From assembly GCA_965116965.1 (NCBI GenBank), contig OZ220743.1, positions 3,968,001 through 4,032,000 of the forward strand: a DNA stretch of 64,000 nucleotides, given 5' to 3'. This DNA is from Aldehydirespirator sp965116965 (lineage in GTDB: Bacteria > Actinomycetota > Acidimicrobiia > Acidimicrobiales > Aldehydirespiratoraceae). The position numbers and the translations under genes are program-made. Shown here in pieces: positions 28,592 to 38,241 of this stretch; the stretch's first letter is position 1, and each line of letters opens with the position of its first letter. The notes below the pieces were generated by a model. That model searched no databases. It worked only from the letters and a program-made list of their open reading frames with translations, and was not told the origin of the DNA.

Positions 28592-28651
28592 CGGCTGGTT
28601 CCAACGGCTCTTGTTGAACGATCATTGAAGACGATGCATAGCCAACTCTGG

Positions 28652-29434
28652 CTATCTGACACGCCTGCAGATAGTTGTGCCGAGCCAGGCGGTCCTACCT
28701 GCAGTAGATAGGGTGTCCATCTGTTGTTTGTAGGCTGGCATTAGGCGCGAGACGACTGCCCAGAATGCTGGGGTGTGGTGGAGTTCGCGGAGATGGGCCA
28801 GTTCGTGGACTAGGACGTAGTCGATCAGGGTTGGGGGGAGTTGGAGGGTGGCCCAGTGGATGTTGATGCGTTGGGGGCCTTCCGTGGGGCGGGCTGAGCC
28901 CCAGCGGTAGCCGAGATCGCGCACTTCTACCGCTACTTCGTGTTCGCCCATGCGGGTTGCCCAGGAACGGACTCGGCGTTGCAGCCACTGACTCCCGGCC
29001 TTGGTGTACCAGCGGCGCATCAGAGCGGCGCCTTCGGGGGCTCGGGCGACGGGGATGTGGAAGCGGCCTGCTTCTAAGCGGACATCGGTGGCAGGACCGG
29101 TCGTGAGGGTCAACCGGTAGTTGCGACCCAGGTAGGCGAAGCCCTCGCCCTCTACGAACTGCTTGGCCACTGGGGGGCCGGTCAGGGCGTCCTTATCGGC
29201 GAGTTTGCGGTAGATCCAGCCTTGTTTGGCGTTAACGAACTGCTCGGCCCGGTGGACTGTTGCGGTAGGTGGGGCCTTGATGGTGAGTGAGGCATCGCGT
29301 TCTACGACTATCTCGATGGTCTTGCGGTCGCTGGGCGGCGACACTTGTAGTACCAGGTCACCGACGACCAGTTGCTCTAGGTCGTGAAGCGCAGCCTCGA
29401 CGGTGACGGTTCTGGAGGCGCTCGTGTTGGTCAT
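28652..29434 (-). CDS. YgjP/SprT-like zinc metallopeptidase associated with type I RM (260 aa)
   Basis: HELAH with a downstream third ligand in VLVHELAHLRELHHTPAFW (about residues 205-224), typical of the YgjP/DUF45 family. The upstream segment DLGYRWGSARPTEGPQRINI also matches this family (the conserved block ..RWGSC..g.i..n). The Cys usually found in the RWGSC motif is Ala here. It overlaps hsdR by 4 bp (ATGA). A metallopeptidase next to hsdR is a recurrent arrangement in type I systems, and a role in turnover of restriction components has been suggested by others only from context. No signal peptide is present, so it acts in the cytoplasm. Confidence 0.8.
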   Translation of the reverse strand: MTNTSASRTVTVEAALHDLEQLVVGDLVLQVSPPSDRKTIEIVVERDASLTIKAPPTATVHRAEQFVNAKQGWIYRKLADKDALTGPPVAKQFVEGEGFAYLGRNYRLTLTTGPATDVRLEAGRFHIPVARAPEGAALMRRWYTKAGSQWLQRRVRSWATRMGEHEVAVEVRDLGYRWGSARPTEGPQRINIHWATLQLPPTLIDYVLVHELAHLRELHHTPAFWAVVSRLMPAYKQQMDTLSTAGRTAWLGTTICRRVR

Positions 29435-32400
29435 CGGAGGCGGTGCTGGTTGGCTTTGGCTAGCGCAACCAGGTCTACGGCGAGTTCGTCGAGGCTCTCG
29501 AAGCTGAACAGGGTGCTGTCGTCTAGAGCGCGTTTGATGGTCTTGCGGAGGTCGTCTTGTTTGGTCGGATTGTCCCAGAAGCTGACGACGCTGATCATCT
29601 GTCGGATGTCGTCTACCAGGCCGCTTGTGAGGCGGATGAGGCGGTCGGTCGTGTCGGGCTCGGAGCTGGCGACCCGCTCGGCCATGAGGCTGTGGAAGGG
29701 CAGTTCGGTGACGGGGTCAAGGCCGGTCTGGTCTGCATCGGTGCGGCCGGCCTTGACTTCGTCGATGAGCTCTTGGAACTCGAGTGCGATCTGTTCCCAG
29801 CGCTCTTTGAGCCGGTCGAGGATCTCGTCGACCCGTCTGGAGAGCTTCACGTAGTAGGCGGGGTCCTCGTCGAGGTGCTCTCGGATGTGGTGGCGCACGG
29901 CGTGCTCCATCTCTGATGCCTTGGCCCGGTGTGAGCCGATGCCGCGGATGTGCTCGGCGAATTCGGGGGCGGTGATGCGTACGGGCTCGATCTTGCGGCT
30001 GAGGTCCAGGGCGGTGATGTGGCGGTCGAGCAGCGAGCGGACCTTCTCCTTGTACTTGTGGGGGTCGAAGTCACCGTCGGGGGTGTCGCGGTAGCGGCGG
30101 CGGGTATCGATCTGGACTTGGCCGAAGAGGCTGGCATCCTCCACGTATGGGAGCGCTTCAGGGCGGGGCAGGACGGTGTCGAAGGTGTCCAGGAACTTGT
30201 GCAGCGCGGCGTCGAATTCCGCTCGGAGCCGCTCGTCGGCCAACAGATGGACGCACGCTTCGACGGAGCTAGCGGTTGGGGCCGGCTCGACGCCCCGCAC
30301 CACGAACAGCTGGCGGACGCGTTGGCGCTGCGGTTCAAGCCGCTCGATCTCGGCGGTCAGCGGTCGCAGCGCGGCCTCGGCGTCGGGGTCCATCTGGCCG
30401 TCGCTGCTGTAGGCGGCTAGGGCTTCGGTGAGTTGGGTGGACACGCCGTAGTAGTCGACGACGAGTCCGTGGCGCTTGTTGGGGGCAGTGCGGTTGACCC
30501 GGGCGACGGCCTGCAGCAGTTCTTCTTGCTGGATCATCCGGTCGAGGTAGATGGCCTGGGCTTGGGGGGCGTCGAAGCCGGTTAGCAGCATCGACTTGAC
30601 GATCAGCAGGCCCAGCCGGCTGTGGTTGTCGCTGGTGCCGAGGGGCAGCTTGAAGCTGTCGATGTGGGCCTGCTGGCGCTGTTTGTCGGTCCATGGGGCG
30701 TAGTGCGGCGGGTCGTTGGTGCCTTCGGAGACGACCGGAGCGAACCGCAGCTGCCGGATCGTGTCGATCCGGCCGGCGGCGTCTCGCAGGAACGACGCGT
30801 CAGCGTCGAGCGGCGTGGCGGGACCGTCGGCATGGTCCCTCTGCCGCAACTCGATCTCGGTGAGCAGTTCGTCGCGGGCGTTGTTCAAAGCGTCGTGGTA
30901 GCGCAGGCAGGCCTCCCGGCTGGTAGCCACGATGATCCCCTTGAACCCGCCGGGCATCACCGTGGAGACGTAGTGGCGCAGGATGTCCGCGGCCTTGACC
31001 GAGATCAGCTCGGGCGCTTCCAGCACTTGAGCGGCGGTTGCGTACCTGCGCTGGAGCGTCTCGCGCTGTTCGTCGGTGAGGCCGCTGAACCACTGGAAGA
31101 ACAGGTCGTCCATACGCGACGCGCCCCGTACGGCGGCGTCGGTGGTGCGGCCCTCATAGAGGATCGGCACCGTCGAGCCGTCGTCCTCGGACTGGCGCAG
31201 CGTGTAGGTGTCGAGGTAGTCGCCGAAGATCTCTGTCGTCTTCTTGCGGCCGCCCATGATTATGGGTGTGCCGGTGAACCCGATGCGGGCAGCGTTGGGC
31301 AGTGCTCCCATCAGGTTGGCGTGCAGCTTCCGTGCGTGCGAGCGGTGAGCCTCGTCGACCATCACCAGGATCTCGCCGGAGTCGTTTAACGTGCCGAACG
31401 TTTCCTCCTCGCCCAGCCCCTCACCGTCGATGTCGTCGGGTGTGTCGCGGTACTTCTGGATCATCGCCATCACCACCGCCGGCCCCGGCAGGCTGAGCTG
31501 CTCGCGTAGCTCGCTGCCTTTGCGGGCGACGGTGACGGTCTCGCCGGTCAGCGCGGCGGTGTCACGCAGTTGTCGTTCGAGGTCGGTGCGGTCGGTGACC
31601 AGAACGATCTTGAACCGGCGAAGGTCGGGGTGGCTGCGCATCGCCCGGATGAGGAACACCATCGTCAGGCTCTTGCCTGATCCCTGGGTGTGCCAGATGA
31701 TCCCGCCCCGGCGGTCCACATGCCCGTCGGCTGGGCGGGTGTCGCCCTCGATGAGCCGCCGCAGCGCGCTCTGCACGCCCCGGTATTGCTGGTAGCGGCC
31801 CACCGCCTTGACGGTGCGGCCCGAGCCCGTCGCCATGAACAGCGTGAAGTGCCGCACAATGTCCAACAGCCGCCCCGGTGCCAGCATCCCGGCTGCCAGC
31901 AACTCCTGCTGGGTGACCGCTTGAGCAGGCTTGCCGAGCGACGCGGCGACCTCGCCGACGGTGGCAGGGAACGGATCCCTCCAGGCCATGTAGTGCTCCG
32001 GCAGCGCTGTGAACGTCGCTGCCTCGGCCCGTTCACCGGTCGTAGCGATGGTGAGCTGGTTCGTCCAGAACAGCTGCTCCGCGCCCTCAGCCGTTTCCCC
32101 GCCGCGCTGGTTGGCGTAGCGTCGGAGCTGATCGATGGCGTCGACGATGGCGCTGTCCGAGCCCGGCGGCTTGGCCTCGATCACGACCAGCGGGATCCCG
32201 TTGACGAACAGGGTCACATCAGGCCGGATGTTGGGCGCGTGCCCTGACGTGGCCACAGCGAACTGCGACACCGCCAAGAACTCGTTGACTTCCCAGTTGT
32301 CCCAATCGACGTAGTCGATGGTCTGATCCCGGCCACCGTCCCATCCGTCGAGCCCGGCGACTGTCACCCCACCCAGCAGCAACTCGGTCGAGCGCCGGTT

Positions 32401-32676
32401 CGCCTCCAGCAGCTTGGTCCCCGCCGGCATAGACCGCAGCTCCGCCACCGCCGCACCGATCCGACCCTCATCAAGCCACGGCTCGCCGTCTGGGCCACGG
32501 TTGATCGCCACCAACGCTGACCGGAGCCGACGCTCCAGAAGCACATCCCGACCCGACGACCGGAAGTCAACCCCGTCTGGCTGCCGCTCCGACCAGATCA
32601 GCGTCTCCCACCCCAGCGAGAACAACTGCTCCAGCAGCGGCCGCTCAACCTGCTCCCACTCCGGGCTGGAGTTCAC
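29431..32676 (-). CDS. hsdR: Type I restriction enzyme, R subunit
   Basis: 1081 aa from GTG at 32676; a longer open reading exists upstream but overlaps hsdS, and the GTGA overlap with the hsdS stop fixes this start. The N-terminal nuclease domain has PDVTLFVNGIPLVVIEAKPP, holding the Asp and Glu-x-Lys residues of the PD-(D/E)XK site. The translocase part has WHTQGSGKSLTM (Walker A), MVDEAHRSH (DEAH motif II), FTGTPI and later ARVNRTAPNKRHGL. It is full length with no lesion. It translocates DNA and cuts far from the recognition site when the HsdM/HsdS complex finds unmodified DNA. Third gene of hsdM, hsdS, hsdR, metallopeptidase. Confidence 0.9.
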   Translation of the reverse strand: MNSSPEWEQVERPLLEQLFSLGWETLIWSERQPDGVDFRSSGRDVLLERRLRSALVAINRGPDGEPWLDEGRIGAAVAELRSMPAGTKLLEANRRSTELLLGGVTVAGLDGWDGGRDQTIDYVDWDNWEVNEFLAVSQFAVATSGHAPNIRPDVTLFVNGIPLVVIEAKPPGSDSAIVDAIDQLRRYANQRGGETAEGAEQLFWTNQLTIATTGERAEAATFTALPEHYMAWRDPFPATVGEVAASLGKPAQAVTQQELLAAGMLAPGRLLDIVRHFTLFMATGSGRTVKAVGRYQQYRGVQSALRRLIEGDTRPADGHVDRRGGIIWHTQGSGKSLTMVFLIRAMRSHPDLRRFKIVLVTDRTDLERQLRDTAALTGETVTVARKGSELREQLSLPGPAVVMAMIQKYRDTPDDIDGEGLGEEETFGTLNDSGEILVMVDEAHRSHARKLHANLMGALPNAARIGFTGTPIIMGGRKKTTEIFGDYLDTYTLRQSEDDGSTVPILYEGRTTDAAVRGASRMDDLFFQWFSGLTDEQRETLQRRYATAAQVLEAPELISVKAADILRHYVSTVMPGGFKGIIVATSREACLRYHDALNNARDELLTEIELRQRDHADGPATPLDADASFLRDAAGRIDTIRQLRFAPVVSEGTNDPPHYAPWTDKQRQQAHIDSFKLPLGTSDNHSRLGLLIVKSMLLTGFDAPQAQAIYLDRMIQQEELLQAVARVNRTAPNKRHGLVVDYYGVSTQLTEALAAYSSDGQMDPDAEAALRPLTAEIERLEPQRQRVRQLFVVRGVEPAPTASSVEACVHLLADERLRAEFDAALHKFLDTFDTVLPRPEALPYVEDASLFGQVQIDTRRRYRDTPDGDFDPHKYKEKVRSLLDRHITALDLSRKIEPVRITAPEFAEHIRGIGSHRAKASEMEHAVRHHIREHLDEDPAYYVKLSRRVDEILDRLKERWEQIALEFQELIDEVKAGRTDADQTGLDPVTELPFHSLMAERVASSEPDTTDRLIRLTSGLVDDIRQMISVVSFWDNPTKQDDLRKTIKRALDDSTLFSFESLDELAVDLVALAKANQHRLR

Positions 32677-33920
32677 GCTGCCACGGTACTCACCTGACCC
32701 GACAACAGATCGGTGGCGAGTCCGGAACGAAGTTGTCGAAGCTTGCCGAGTTGCTCTTCGTTGGCTTGGATGGCTTCGTCGATCGTGTCGAGAATCGCGG
32801 TGATTCTCCGTTGATGATCTGTCGCCGGAAGCCATATTCTCAAGTCACCAAGCAATGACGTTTGCAGCCGACCGGTTCCGTGGGTGGCCTCATCGACCAT
32901 CTTCAGCACATCGGTCTCGGCGGCTTCGAGAGCAAACAGAAGGTACTTCGGGTCGACTCCGTCAGCCGGGACAAGCGCCTTACAGTCTTGACCAAATGCG
33001 ACCGAGCGAACGGTCATTCCGACCCGAAACTCCTTCTTTAGGCTCATTCCTCGGATGACGAACAGAATCGTCTGTGGCGGGACGACTCGTGTGCCTGCCC
33101 TAGCGCCCGCTGGCGTGAGGCGACGTCGCGATGTACTCAAATACCTGCCCTGCAGGGAGCTTGCCGTGATCCATGGGATCTCGCCTCCCCAGTAGTCAGG
33201 GTTACCCGTATCGGGAGTTCCTCCACTGAGCCAGCACCCGCAGTCTTTCAGTAGGACCTCATCCGAAGTCAACCCGGTTGAGGTTCTGGTTGGTGCTGGC
33301 GGCGATTCTGTCTCGCGCTGGTCCAGCCTCGGTGGAGGTATGCATCTGGATGACTCGACAAGGAGATCCCTAGCGAGGCCAGCTCGAACTCTCACATGCT
33401 TGGAGATGACTCGTTCTGTGGCTCGGATGGACTCGTCGATTTTGTCGAGAACCTTTGCGATCCGCCGCTGCTCCTCTAAGGGCGGCAGGTGGACTCTGAG
33501 CTTCTCGAGCGTCGTCTTGTTGAGAGTAGATCCCTTAACTGCGGTGTCGGTGATTCCGCTGCGGGCGATGCCAGGTAGGGCGTGATAGAGCCAGCCGTCA
33601 TCAGCCCTGCCTTCCAATCCGTGTACCGAAACGATCGCTTCGTTGGTCAGCAACTTGGTTCCTGCCCGGGCTACCCGACCTACGGTGAGCTTGAAGCTCA
33701 TCATTACCGAACCTGGGAGAACTGAGCGGCCGGCGAGTGGTAGCCCAGCATCGGAGACGGTTTCGGCAGTCTCCAGTACTGGGTCGGTTCGCAGGTCCGC
33801 GATCGTCGCCCACGGATGCCCATCCGGCGGGTTCCAATACCGTGTTTCACTGCGTGGCGGCGTCTTTCCGAACCGAAGTTCTGCGATCTCTCCCAGGCTG
33901 GACTTGATCCATTCACCCAT
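32673..33920 (-). CDS. hsdS: Type I restriction specificity subunit
   Basis: 415 aa, two target-recognition domains. TRD1 covers about residues 1-150, ending PPLEEQRRIAKVLDKIDESI (first conserved helix). TRD2 covers about 210-370, ending LPATDHQRRITAILDTIDEA (second conserved helix). The two spacer helices form the scaffold that sets the gap in the bipartite recognition site. TRD sequences are too variable to predict the site. The start overlaps hsdM by 8 bp and the stop overlaps hsdR by 4 bp, so the three are coupled. No inverted hsdS copies or recombinase sites are seen nearby, so phase variation is not indicated. Confidence 0.9.
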   Translation of the reverse strand: MGEWIKSSLGEIAELRFGKTPPRSETRYWNPPDGHPWATIADLRTDPVLETAETVSDAGLPLAGRSVLPGSVMMSFKLTVGRVARAGTKLLTNEAIVSVHGLEGRADDGWLYHALPGIARSGITDTAVKGSTLNKTTLEKLRVHLPPLEEQRRIAKVLDKIDESIRATERVISKHVRVRAGLARDLLVESSRCIPPPRLDQRETESPPAPTRTSTGLTSDEVLLKDCGCWLSGGTPDTGNPDYWGGEIPWITASSLQGRYLSTSRRRLTPAGARAGTRVVPPQTILFVIRGMSLKKEFRVGMTVRSVAFGQDCKALVPADGVDPKYLLFALEAAETDVLKMVDEATHGTGRLQTSLLGDLRIWLPATDHQRRITAILDTIDEAIQANEEQLGKLRQLRSGLATDLLSGQVSTVAA

Positions 33921-36291
33921 ACCCCAGCTCCTTGAGGTGTTGGTCTAGGCGAGCAGAGGCAGCGTCTCGCTCGGCTTCCAGATCCCGAAGGATCGTGCCG
34001 TACTTGCGGATGAGGTTGTCGTACCAGGCGAGTGTGCTGCGCTTGAGGGCAGCGAAATGGTCGGCCACTTGCTTCTTGATTCGGCTCCGGAGGACGCCGA
34101 TGGCTTGGACGGTAGCTTCGGCCGGCGGAATCGCATCAAGAGCTTGGCGGGCGGTCGCTAGCAGTGAGGCGTCTATGGTCTTGAGCTTCTTCTTGGCCTT
34201 GGTGCGCTCCGACTTCAGCGTCTTGACCTCGGTTGGGCTGCGCCAGCCGTCGTCGTCTTCGTCGTCGATTGCTTCGGCAGCCTTGATTTCGGCGTCGAGG
34301 CTGACCAGGGCGGCTGCGAGCTCGTGCCGATTGGCCAGCTGTGGCCCTGCGAGGAGTTGAATGGCGATCTGGTCGGCCAGGTCGGGTGCTTTCTTGTCGT
34401 CCTGGCTGGCATCAGCGGTGGTGAGCCAGGCTTCGATCACTGCCTTCCATCCGCGGTTGGCGGCGGTCTGAAGCTCGTGGAAGCTGTCTTGCCACCAAGT
34501 GGCGGCCATGCCGGCGGCGTCAAAGCGATCCATGCCAGCGGGAGCCATGCACGCCGCCAAGTTCTCGACGAGTTGCCGGCGCAAGCCGACGAGGCTGCGT
34601 TGGCCGGGCAGCGAGAGCAGAATGGGTTCTACGGTGTCGTCCCACCATTGGGGCCACGGGCTTGCGGCAGCACGCTGGGACACCGCGTCGGCAATGGCGC
34701 TGTGCGCGGCCTCTCGACCTTCTTCGGAGGCGATGTTGTGACACCAGTTGGCGTAGCCGTCGCCCCGGTCGGCGAACAGGACCTCCAGCGCTCTTAGTCC
34801 GGCCCGGTCCATCAAATCCTTGGCGCCTTCGATCTCGGTTATGGGCACGCCGCCGTGGAGATGGGCTCGCACGTCCTGAGGCTCCGGGGGCGGGGAGTTG
34901 TCGGCGTAGCGGCGGATGTTGCAGTTGAAGTCGTTGGCGGCCAGCTCGTCGATGGTGACGACTTTGGCGAAGCCGTCGATGTCGGCGAAGTCCCGGTAGG
35001 CGGCCGTGATCTTCTGTTCGTCTCGGGGGCGCAGGTGGTTCTGGGCTCGGCCTTGGCGGTAGTCGCGGTCGGCGTTGATGAACAACACCCGTCCGCGGCG
35101 CTCGGGCGGCTTGGAGCCCTTGGCCCGCAGTATCAGGATCGCCGCGGGGATACCGGTGGCATAGAACAGGTTGGGGCCCAGTCCGATGACGGTGTCGAGC
35201 AGGTCGTCTTCGATGATGCCTCGACGGATGGTTGCTTCGGCGCTGCCGCGGAACAGCACCCCGTGGGGCATGACGGTGGCCACGATGCCTGCGGGCTTGA
35301 GCACGGCAAGCATGTGCTGCAGGAACATCAGGTCGGCCTTCTTGCCTTCTTCGGGGGTGTAGCCGTACACGAACCGCTCGGGATGAGCGAGGCCGGCCCG
35401 GTCGTAGTTCTGGCTGAACGGCGGGTTGGTGATCACCCGGTCGAAGCGCTCCAGCTCGCCGTCGCGGAGATGCTCGGGGCTGGCGAGGGTGTCCTCGTTG
35501 CGCAGATCCGCGTCGCGGATGCTGTGCAGCAGCATGTTCATCTTCGAGATCGACCAGGTGGTGCCGCTGTTCTCCTGGCCGGCGAGCCGCAGGTTGTCGG
35601 CGTTGCCGCCGTTGTCGGCCACATGATTGCGGGCATAGATCAACATGCCGCCCGAGCCCGAGCACGGGTCGTACACCGACATGCCCTCCTGAGGGTCCAA
35701 CATGCGCACCATGAGCTGCACCACTGGCCGGGGGGTGTAGAACTCGCCGCCCTTCTTGCCCGCTGAGTCCGCGAAGTCCCTCACCAGGTACTCGTACGCG
35801 GCACCCAACAAGTCGGGGAACTCGAAGTCGGAGTTGCGCAACCGGTACTTCGAGAAGTGCGCGATCAGGTCGCGCCACTTCTTGTCCGACACCGTCGTGT
35901 TGCCGACCCGCCGGTTGAAGTCGATGTACTGCAGCACTCCCTCCAGCGACTCGTTGGCCTCCTCCAGAGCGGCCAGCGCCTTGTTCAGCCCGTCGCCCAC
36001 CTGATGGTGCAGGTCGTCGCGCAGGCACGGCCACCGGGCCAGTTCGGGCACAAAGAACGCTTCGGAATAGAAGTCGCGGTCCTCAGCCCGCCGTTCGGCC
36101 TCGGCCTGAGAGCGCCCCTTCTCAAGTTGATCTGTCACCACCCGCTGGCGCTCCTCTTCGAACTCGTCGCTGGCTCGCTTCAAGAACAGCGCGCCGAAGA
36201 TGTACTCCTTGAACTCCGACGCATCCATCTTGCCTCGCAAGATGTCTGCCGCCGCGAACAGATGCCGCTCAAGCTGCGGAAGCGTCAACAC
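33913..36291 (-). CDS. hsdM: Type I restriction modification subunit (N6-adenine methyltransferase)
   Basis: 792 aa, GTG start. The N-terminal HsdM helical domain begins TLPQLERHLFAAADILRG. The methyltransferase has motif I VYDPCSGSGGML near 205, and motif IV NPPFSQNY near 287. The protein is longer than the usual 500-600 residues: after the catalytic core there is a C-terminal extension of some 300 residues, including charged helical segments (KTLKSERTKAKKKLKTIDA) that probably pack on the hsdS helices. It methylates adenine at the site chosen by HsdS and completes the nuclease complex. It heads the hsd operon and follows the HEPN-type gene by 150 bp. Confidence 0.9.
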   Translation of the reverse strand: MLTLPQLERHLFAAADILRGKMDASEFKEYIFGALFLKRASDEFEEERQRVVTDQLEKGRSQAEAERRAEDRDFYSEAFFVPELARWPCLRDDLHHQVGDGLNKALAALEEANESLEGVLQYIDFNRRVGNTTVSDKKWRDLIAHFSKYRLRNSDFEFPDLLGAAYEYLVRDFADSAGKKGGEFYTPRPVVQLMVRMLDPQEGMSVYDPCSGSGGMLIYARNHVADNGGNADNLRLAGQENSGTTWSISKMNMLLHSIRDADLRNEDTLASPEHLRDGELERFDRVITNPPFSQNYDRAGLAHPERFVYGYTPEEGKKADLMFLQHMLAVLKPAGIVATVMPHGVLFRGSAEATIRRGIIEDDLLDTVIGLGPNLFYATGIPAAILILRAKGSKPPERRGRVLFINADRDYRQGRAQNHLRPRDEQKITAAYRDFADIDGFAKVVTIDELAANDFNCNIRRYADNSPPPEPQDVRAHLHGGVPITEIEGAKDLMDRAGLRALEVLFADRGDGYANWCHNIASEEGREAAHSAIADAVSQRAAASPWPQWWDDTVEPILLSLPGQRSLVGLRRQLVENLAACMAPAGMDRFDAAGMAATWWQDSFHELQTAANRGWKAVIEAWLTTADASQDDKKAPDLADQIAIQLLAGPQLANRHELAAALVSLDAEIKAAEAIDDEDDDGWRSPTEVKTLKSERTKAKKKLKTIDASLLATARQALDAIPPAEATVQAIGVLRSRIKKQVADHFAALKRSTLAWYDNLIRKYGTILRDLEAERDAASARLDQHLKELGYG

Positions 36292-36440
36292 GCCGAAAGG
36301 CTAGACGCACGCCAACGTCCAAGCGCCTGTCGCAGAGTGCCGAGACCGCCAGCCCTCCGCTCGGAACCGTGCGGGCACATCCGCGCAGACGCCGACAGGC
36401 TCCGCTATGCGCCATAACTGGGCCGAGATGTACCGCTGAG

Positions 36441-38039
36441 CTACACGAGACCCTTCTCGCGAGCAGTGAGCCAAATCAAGACCACGGCGTCGGCACACGG
36501 CCCGGCGAGCGTTCTCGCTTCACGGGACGACAACAGCAGATGCCGGTGGCTGACGAGGTTCCGGGTCGCGACCGCGGCAGCGAGCGTGTTCGCGATGACG
36601 TCGTCTCGTTCAGCGCCGACGGCGTGCGCCGCCTCGGCCAGACGTACGGCAAGCTGGTCGAGGTTCCCCTGCTTGTCCGATGTCTGGCCAGCACTGATCA
36701 ACTGTCTGAGCGGAGCGAGCCAGGGCAACCCTTCACCGAGAGTCATGACGAGTTTGGAGTACGGCATCCCGTGGGGCTTCTCTGATTTCTCGTGCTCGGC
36801 CTGTTCGTCGAGGACGCCGCGGGCGAGCTGTTCGCCCGACAGGGCCAGCAGCCTCAGTCCCCGGTGGAAGAAACCCGGGAATCGATCCCGGCGCAGTTCA
36901 GTGAGGCTGTATGAGTAGCGCTGGAGACCGGAAAGTACCTCTAACAGATCGCGACGCAGGCAGAACTGCACAATCTCGTCGGGCATTGTGCCGGTGTCGC
37001 CGTGCTCGTCGGCGGACGCCGTCACGGAGCTCTGGTCGAGGATCGCCTTCAGGTTCTCCTTGGCGTCGCGCAGGACAGCCTCGACCGGATCCAACCAGCG
37101 CAGCTGTGTAGACAGGCCCGGTCCGACATGCTCCTCGGCAGCGGCGAGGAGGCCATCCCAGTCGTACTCGAACGCGTACCCGGCCAGCTTCTGGGCGTCG
37201 AGGAGGTAGTCCTCCGCGTCGTTGGCCAGCGCGATGCGCTCGTCGCGTCGGTAGGCGTCGATCAGGTGAGTGAGTTCGTGGAGGAACCGGAGGAACGCCG
37301 GCTCATCCAGGCCCGAGATCTCCAGGGATCGTCGCGCCCAGGTTGTCACGGTCGTATCCAGCCGTTGTTGCGCTGGCTCCGGCAGTGTCACCTCGTCCAC
37401 GCCGTCGAATGCCTCTTGGAGGGCAATCTGGTCCGCTAACAGGAAGCGCTCTAGCGCCTCGAAGCCGTTGGCCATGCCTCGAAGCGACCGTATCGGCTCG
37501 GTATTGTCGGGTAGTCGATGCCAGCGCCACAGATCGTGAGACGAGTCGATGTGTCTCAGGAACCCCGCGTGCGCGTAGTAGTACTTCCGCTGACGGAGCC
37601 ACTCGACGACATGGACCTGCCAAGGCGAGTAGTAGCGCTCGACTGTCTCCCGTTGCACGGTGAGCCCGTCCGGGGCCGTCACCGTGACCTTGGCGTCGGC
37701 GTCCCACGGCTCGAACGTGGTGCAGTCCGGAGTCAGCAGGAAGGGATTGTGCTCACGCTCCGCGTCAAACGGGTGCAGGCCATCGGCGCGGGGCCGCTGC
37801 AGCCTTCGCAACGCCTCGGGTGGCTCAAGATCCTCAGGGTTCTCCACCGGCCAGTCGTTGTTTCTCTGGGTCACGGCAAGGAGGTGGGCGGTCGGCTGGT
37901 GGCGGACCACCGCTGGCAGCAGCAGGCAGTGCTTCTCGTAGAACTCCAGTTCGTCATCCTCCAAGCGCTTCACGTTGAGCGACCTCGCGTGGGACTTGAA
38001 GCCCCGGAGTTCAATGAAGCGTCGGTCGTGTCGGTTCAT
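36441..38039 (-). CDS. Large protein with C-terminal HEPN-like RNLVSH motif (532 aa)
   Basis: No signal peptide or membrane segment. Most of the protein is helical and not recognised: the N-terminus (RRFIELRGFKSHARSL) and a Trp/Tyr-rich middle (YYSPWQVHVVEWLRQRKYYY) match nothing I know. The last 50 residues contain RNLVSH (493-498), an R-x4-H pattern with a polar residue after Arg, in a helix followed by a long final helix (ADAVVLIWLTAREKG). This is the catalytic signature of HEPN ribonucleases. The motif near the end, a long N-terminal sensing part and location just upstream of a type I RM operon are all features of abortive-infection HEPN proteins. An alternative is an inactive HEPN-fold partner. 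Confidence 0.5.
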   Translation of the reverse strand: MNRHDRRFIELRGFKSHARSLNVKRLEDDELEFYEKHCLLLPAVVRHQPTAHLLAVTQRNNDWPVENPEDLEPPEALRRLQRPRADGLHPFDAEREHNPFLLTPDCTTFEPWDADAKVTVTAPDGLTVQRETVERYYSPWQVHVVEWLRQRKYYYAHAGFLRHIDSSHDLWRWHRLPDNTEPIRSLRGMANGFEALERFLLADQIALQEAFDGVDEVTLPEPAQQRLDTTVTTWARRSLEISGLDEPAFLRFLHELTHLIDAYRRDERIALANDAEDYLLDAQKLAGYAFEYDWDGLLAAAEEHVGPGLSTQLRWLDPVEAVLRDAKENLKAILDQSSVTASADEHGDTGTMPDEIVQFCLRRDLLEVLSGLQRYSYSLTELRRDRFPGFFHRGLRLLALSGEQLARGVLDEQAEHEKSEKPHGMPYSKLVMTLGEGLPWLAPLRQLISAGQTSDKQGNLDQLAVRLAEAAHAVGAERDDVIANTLAAAVATRNLVSHRHLLLSSREARTLAGPCADAVVLIWLTAREKGLV

Positions 38040-38241
38040 GGGTCCCAGTCAATCGGGCGAGACTGAGCCGCGTGAGCGAGTGGACCCTGCCACGCGTTCG
38101 TCATCCGGGGGCTGGCCAACCCGACCCGGTGCCTACGAACTGGCAGAGGGGCTGTGGCCGACCTCTCGAAGGGGGACCCGCTAGTGAGTCACGCTGACTC
38201 AATGAGGGTCCACCAGAGCCTGCCCAATACCCGGTGGGGGC

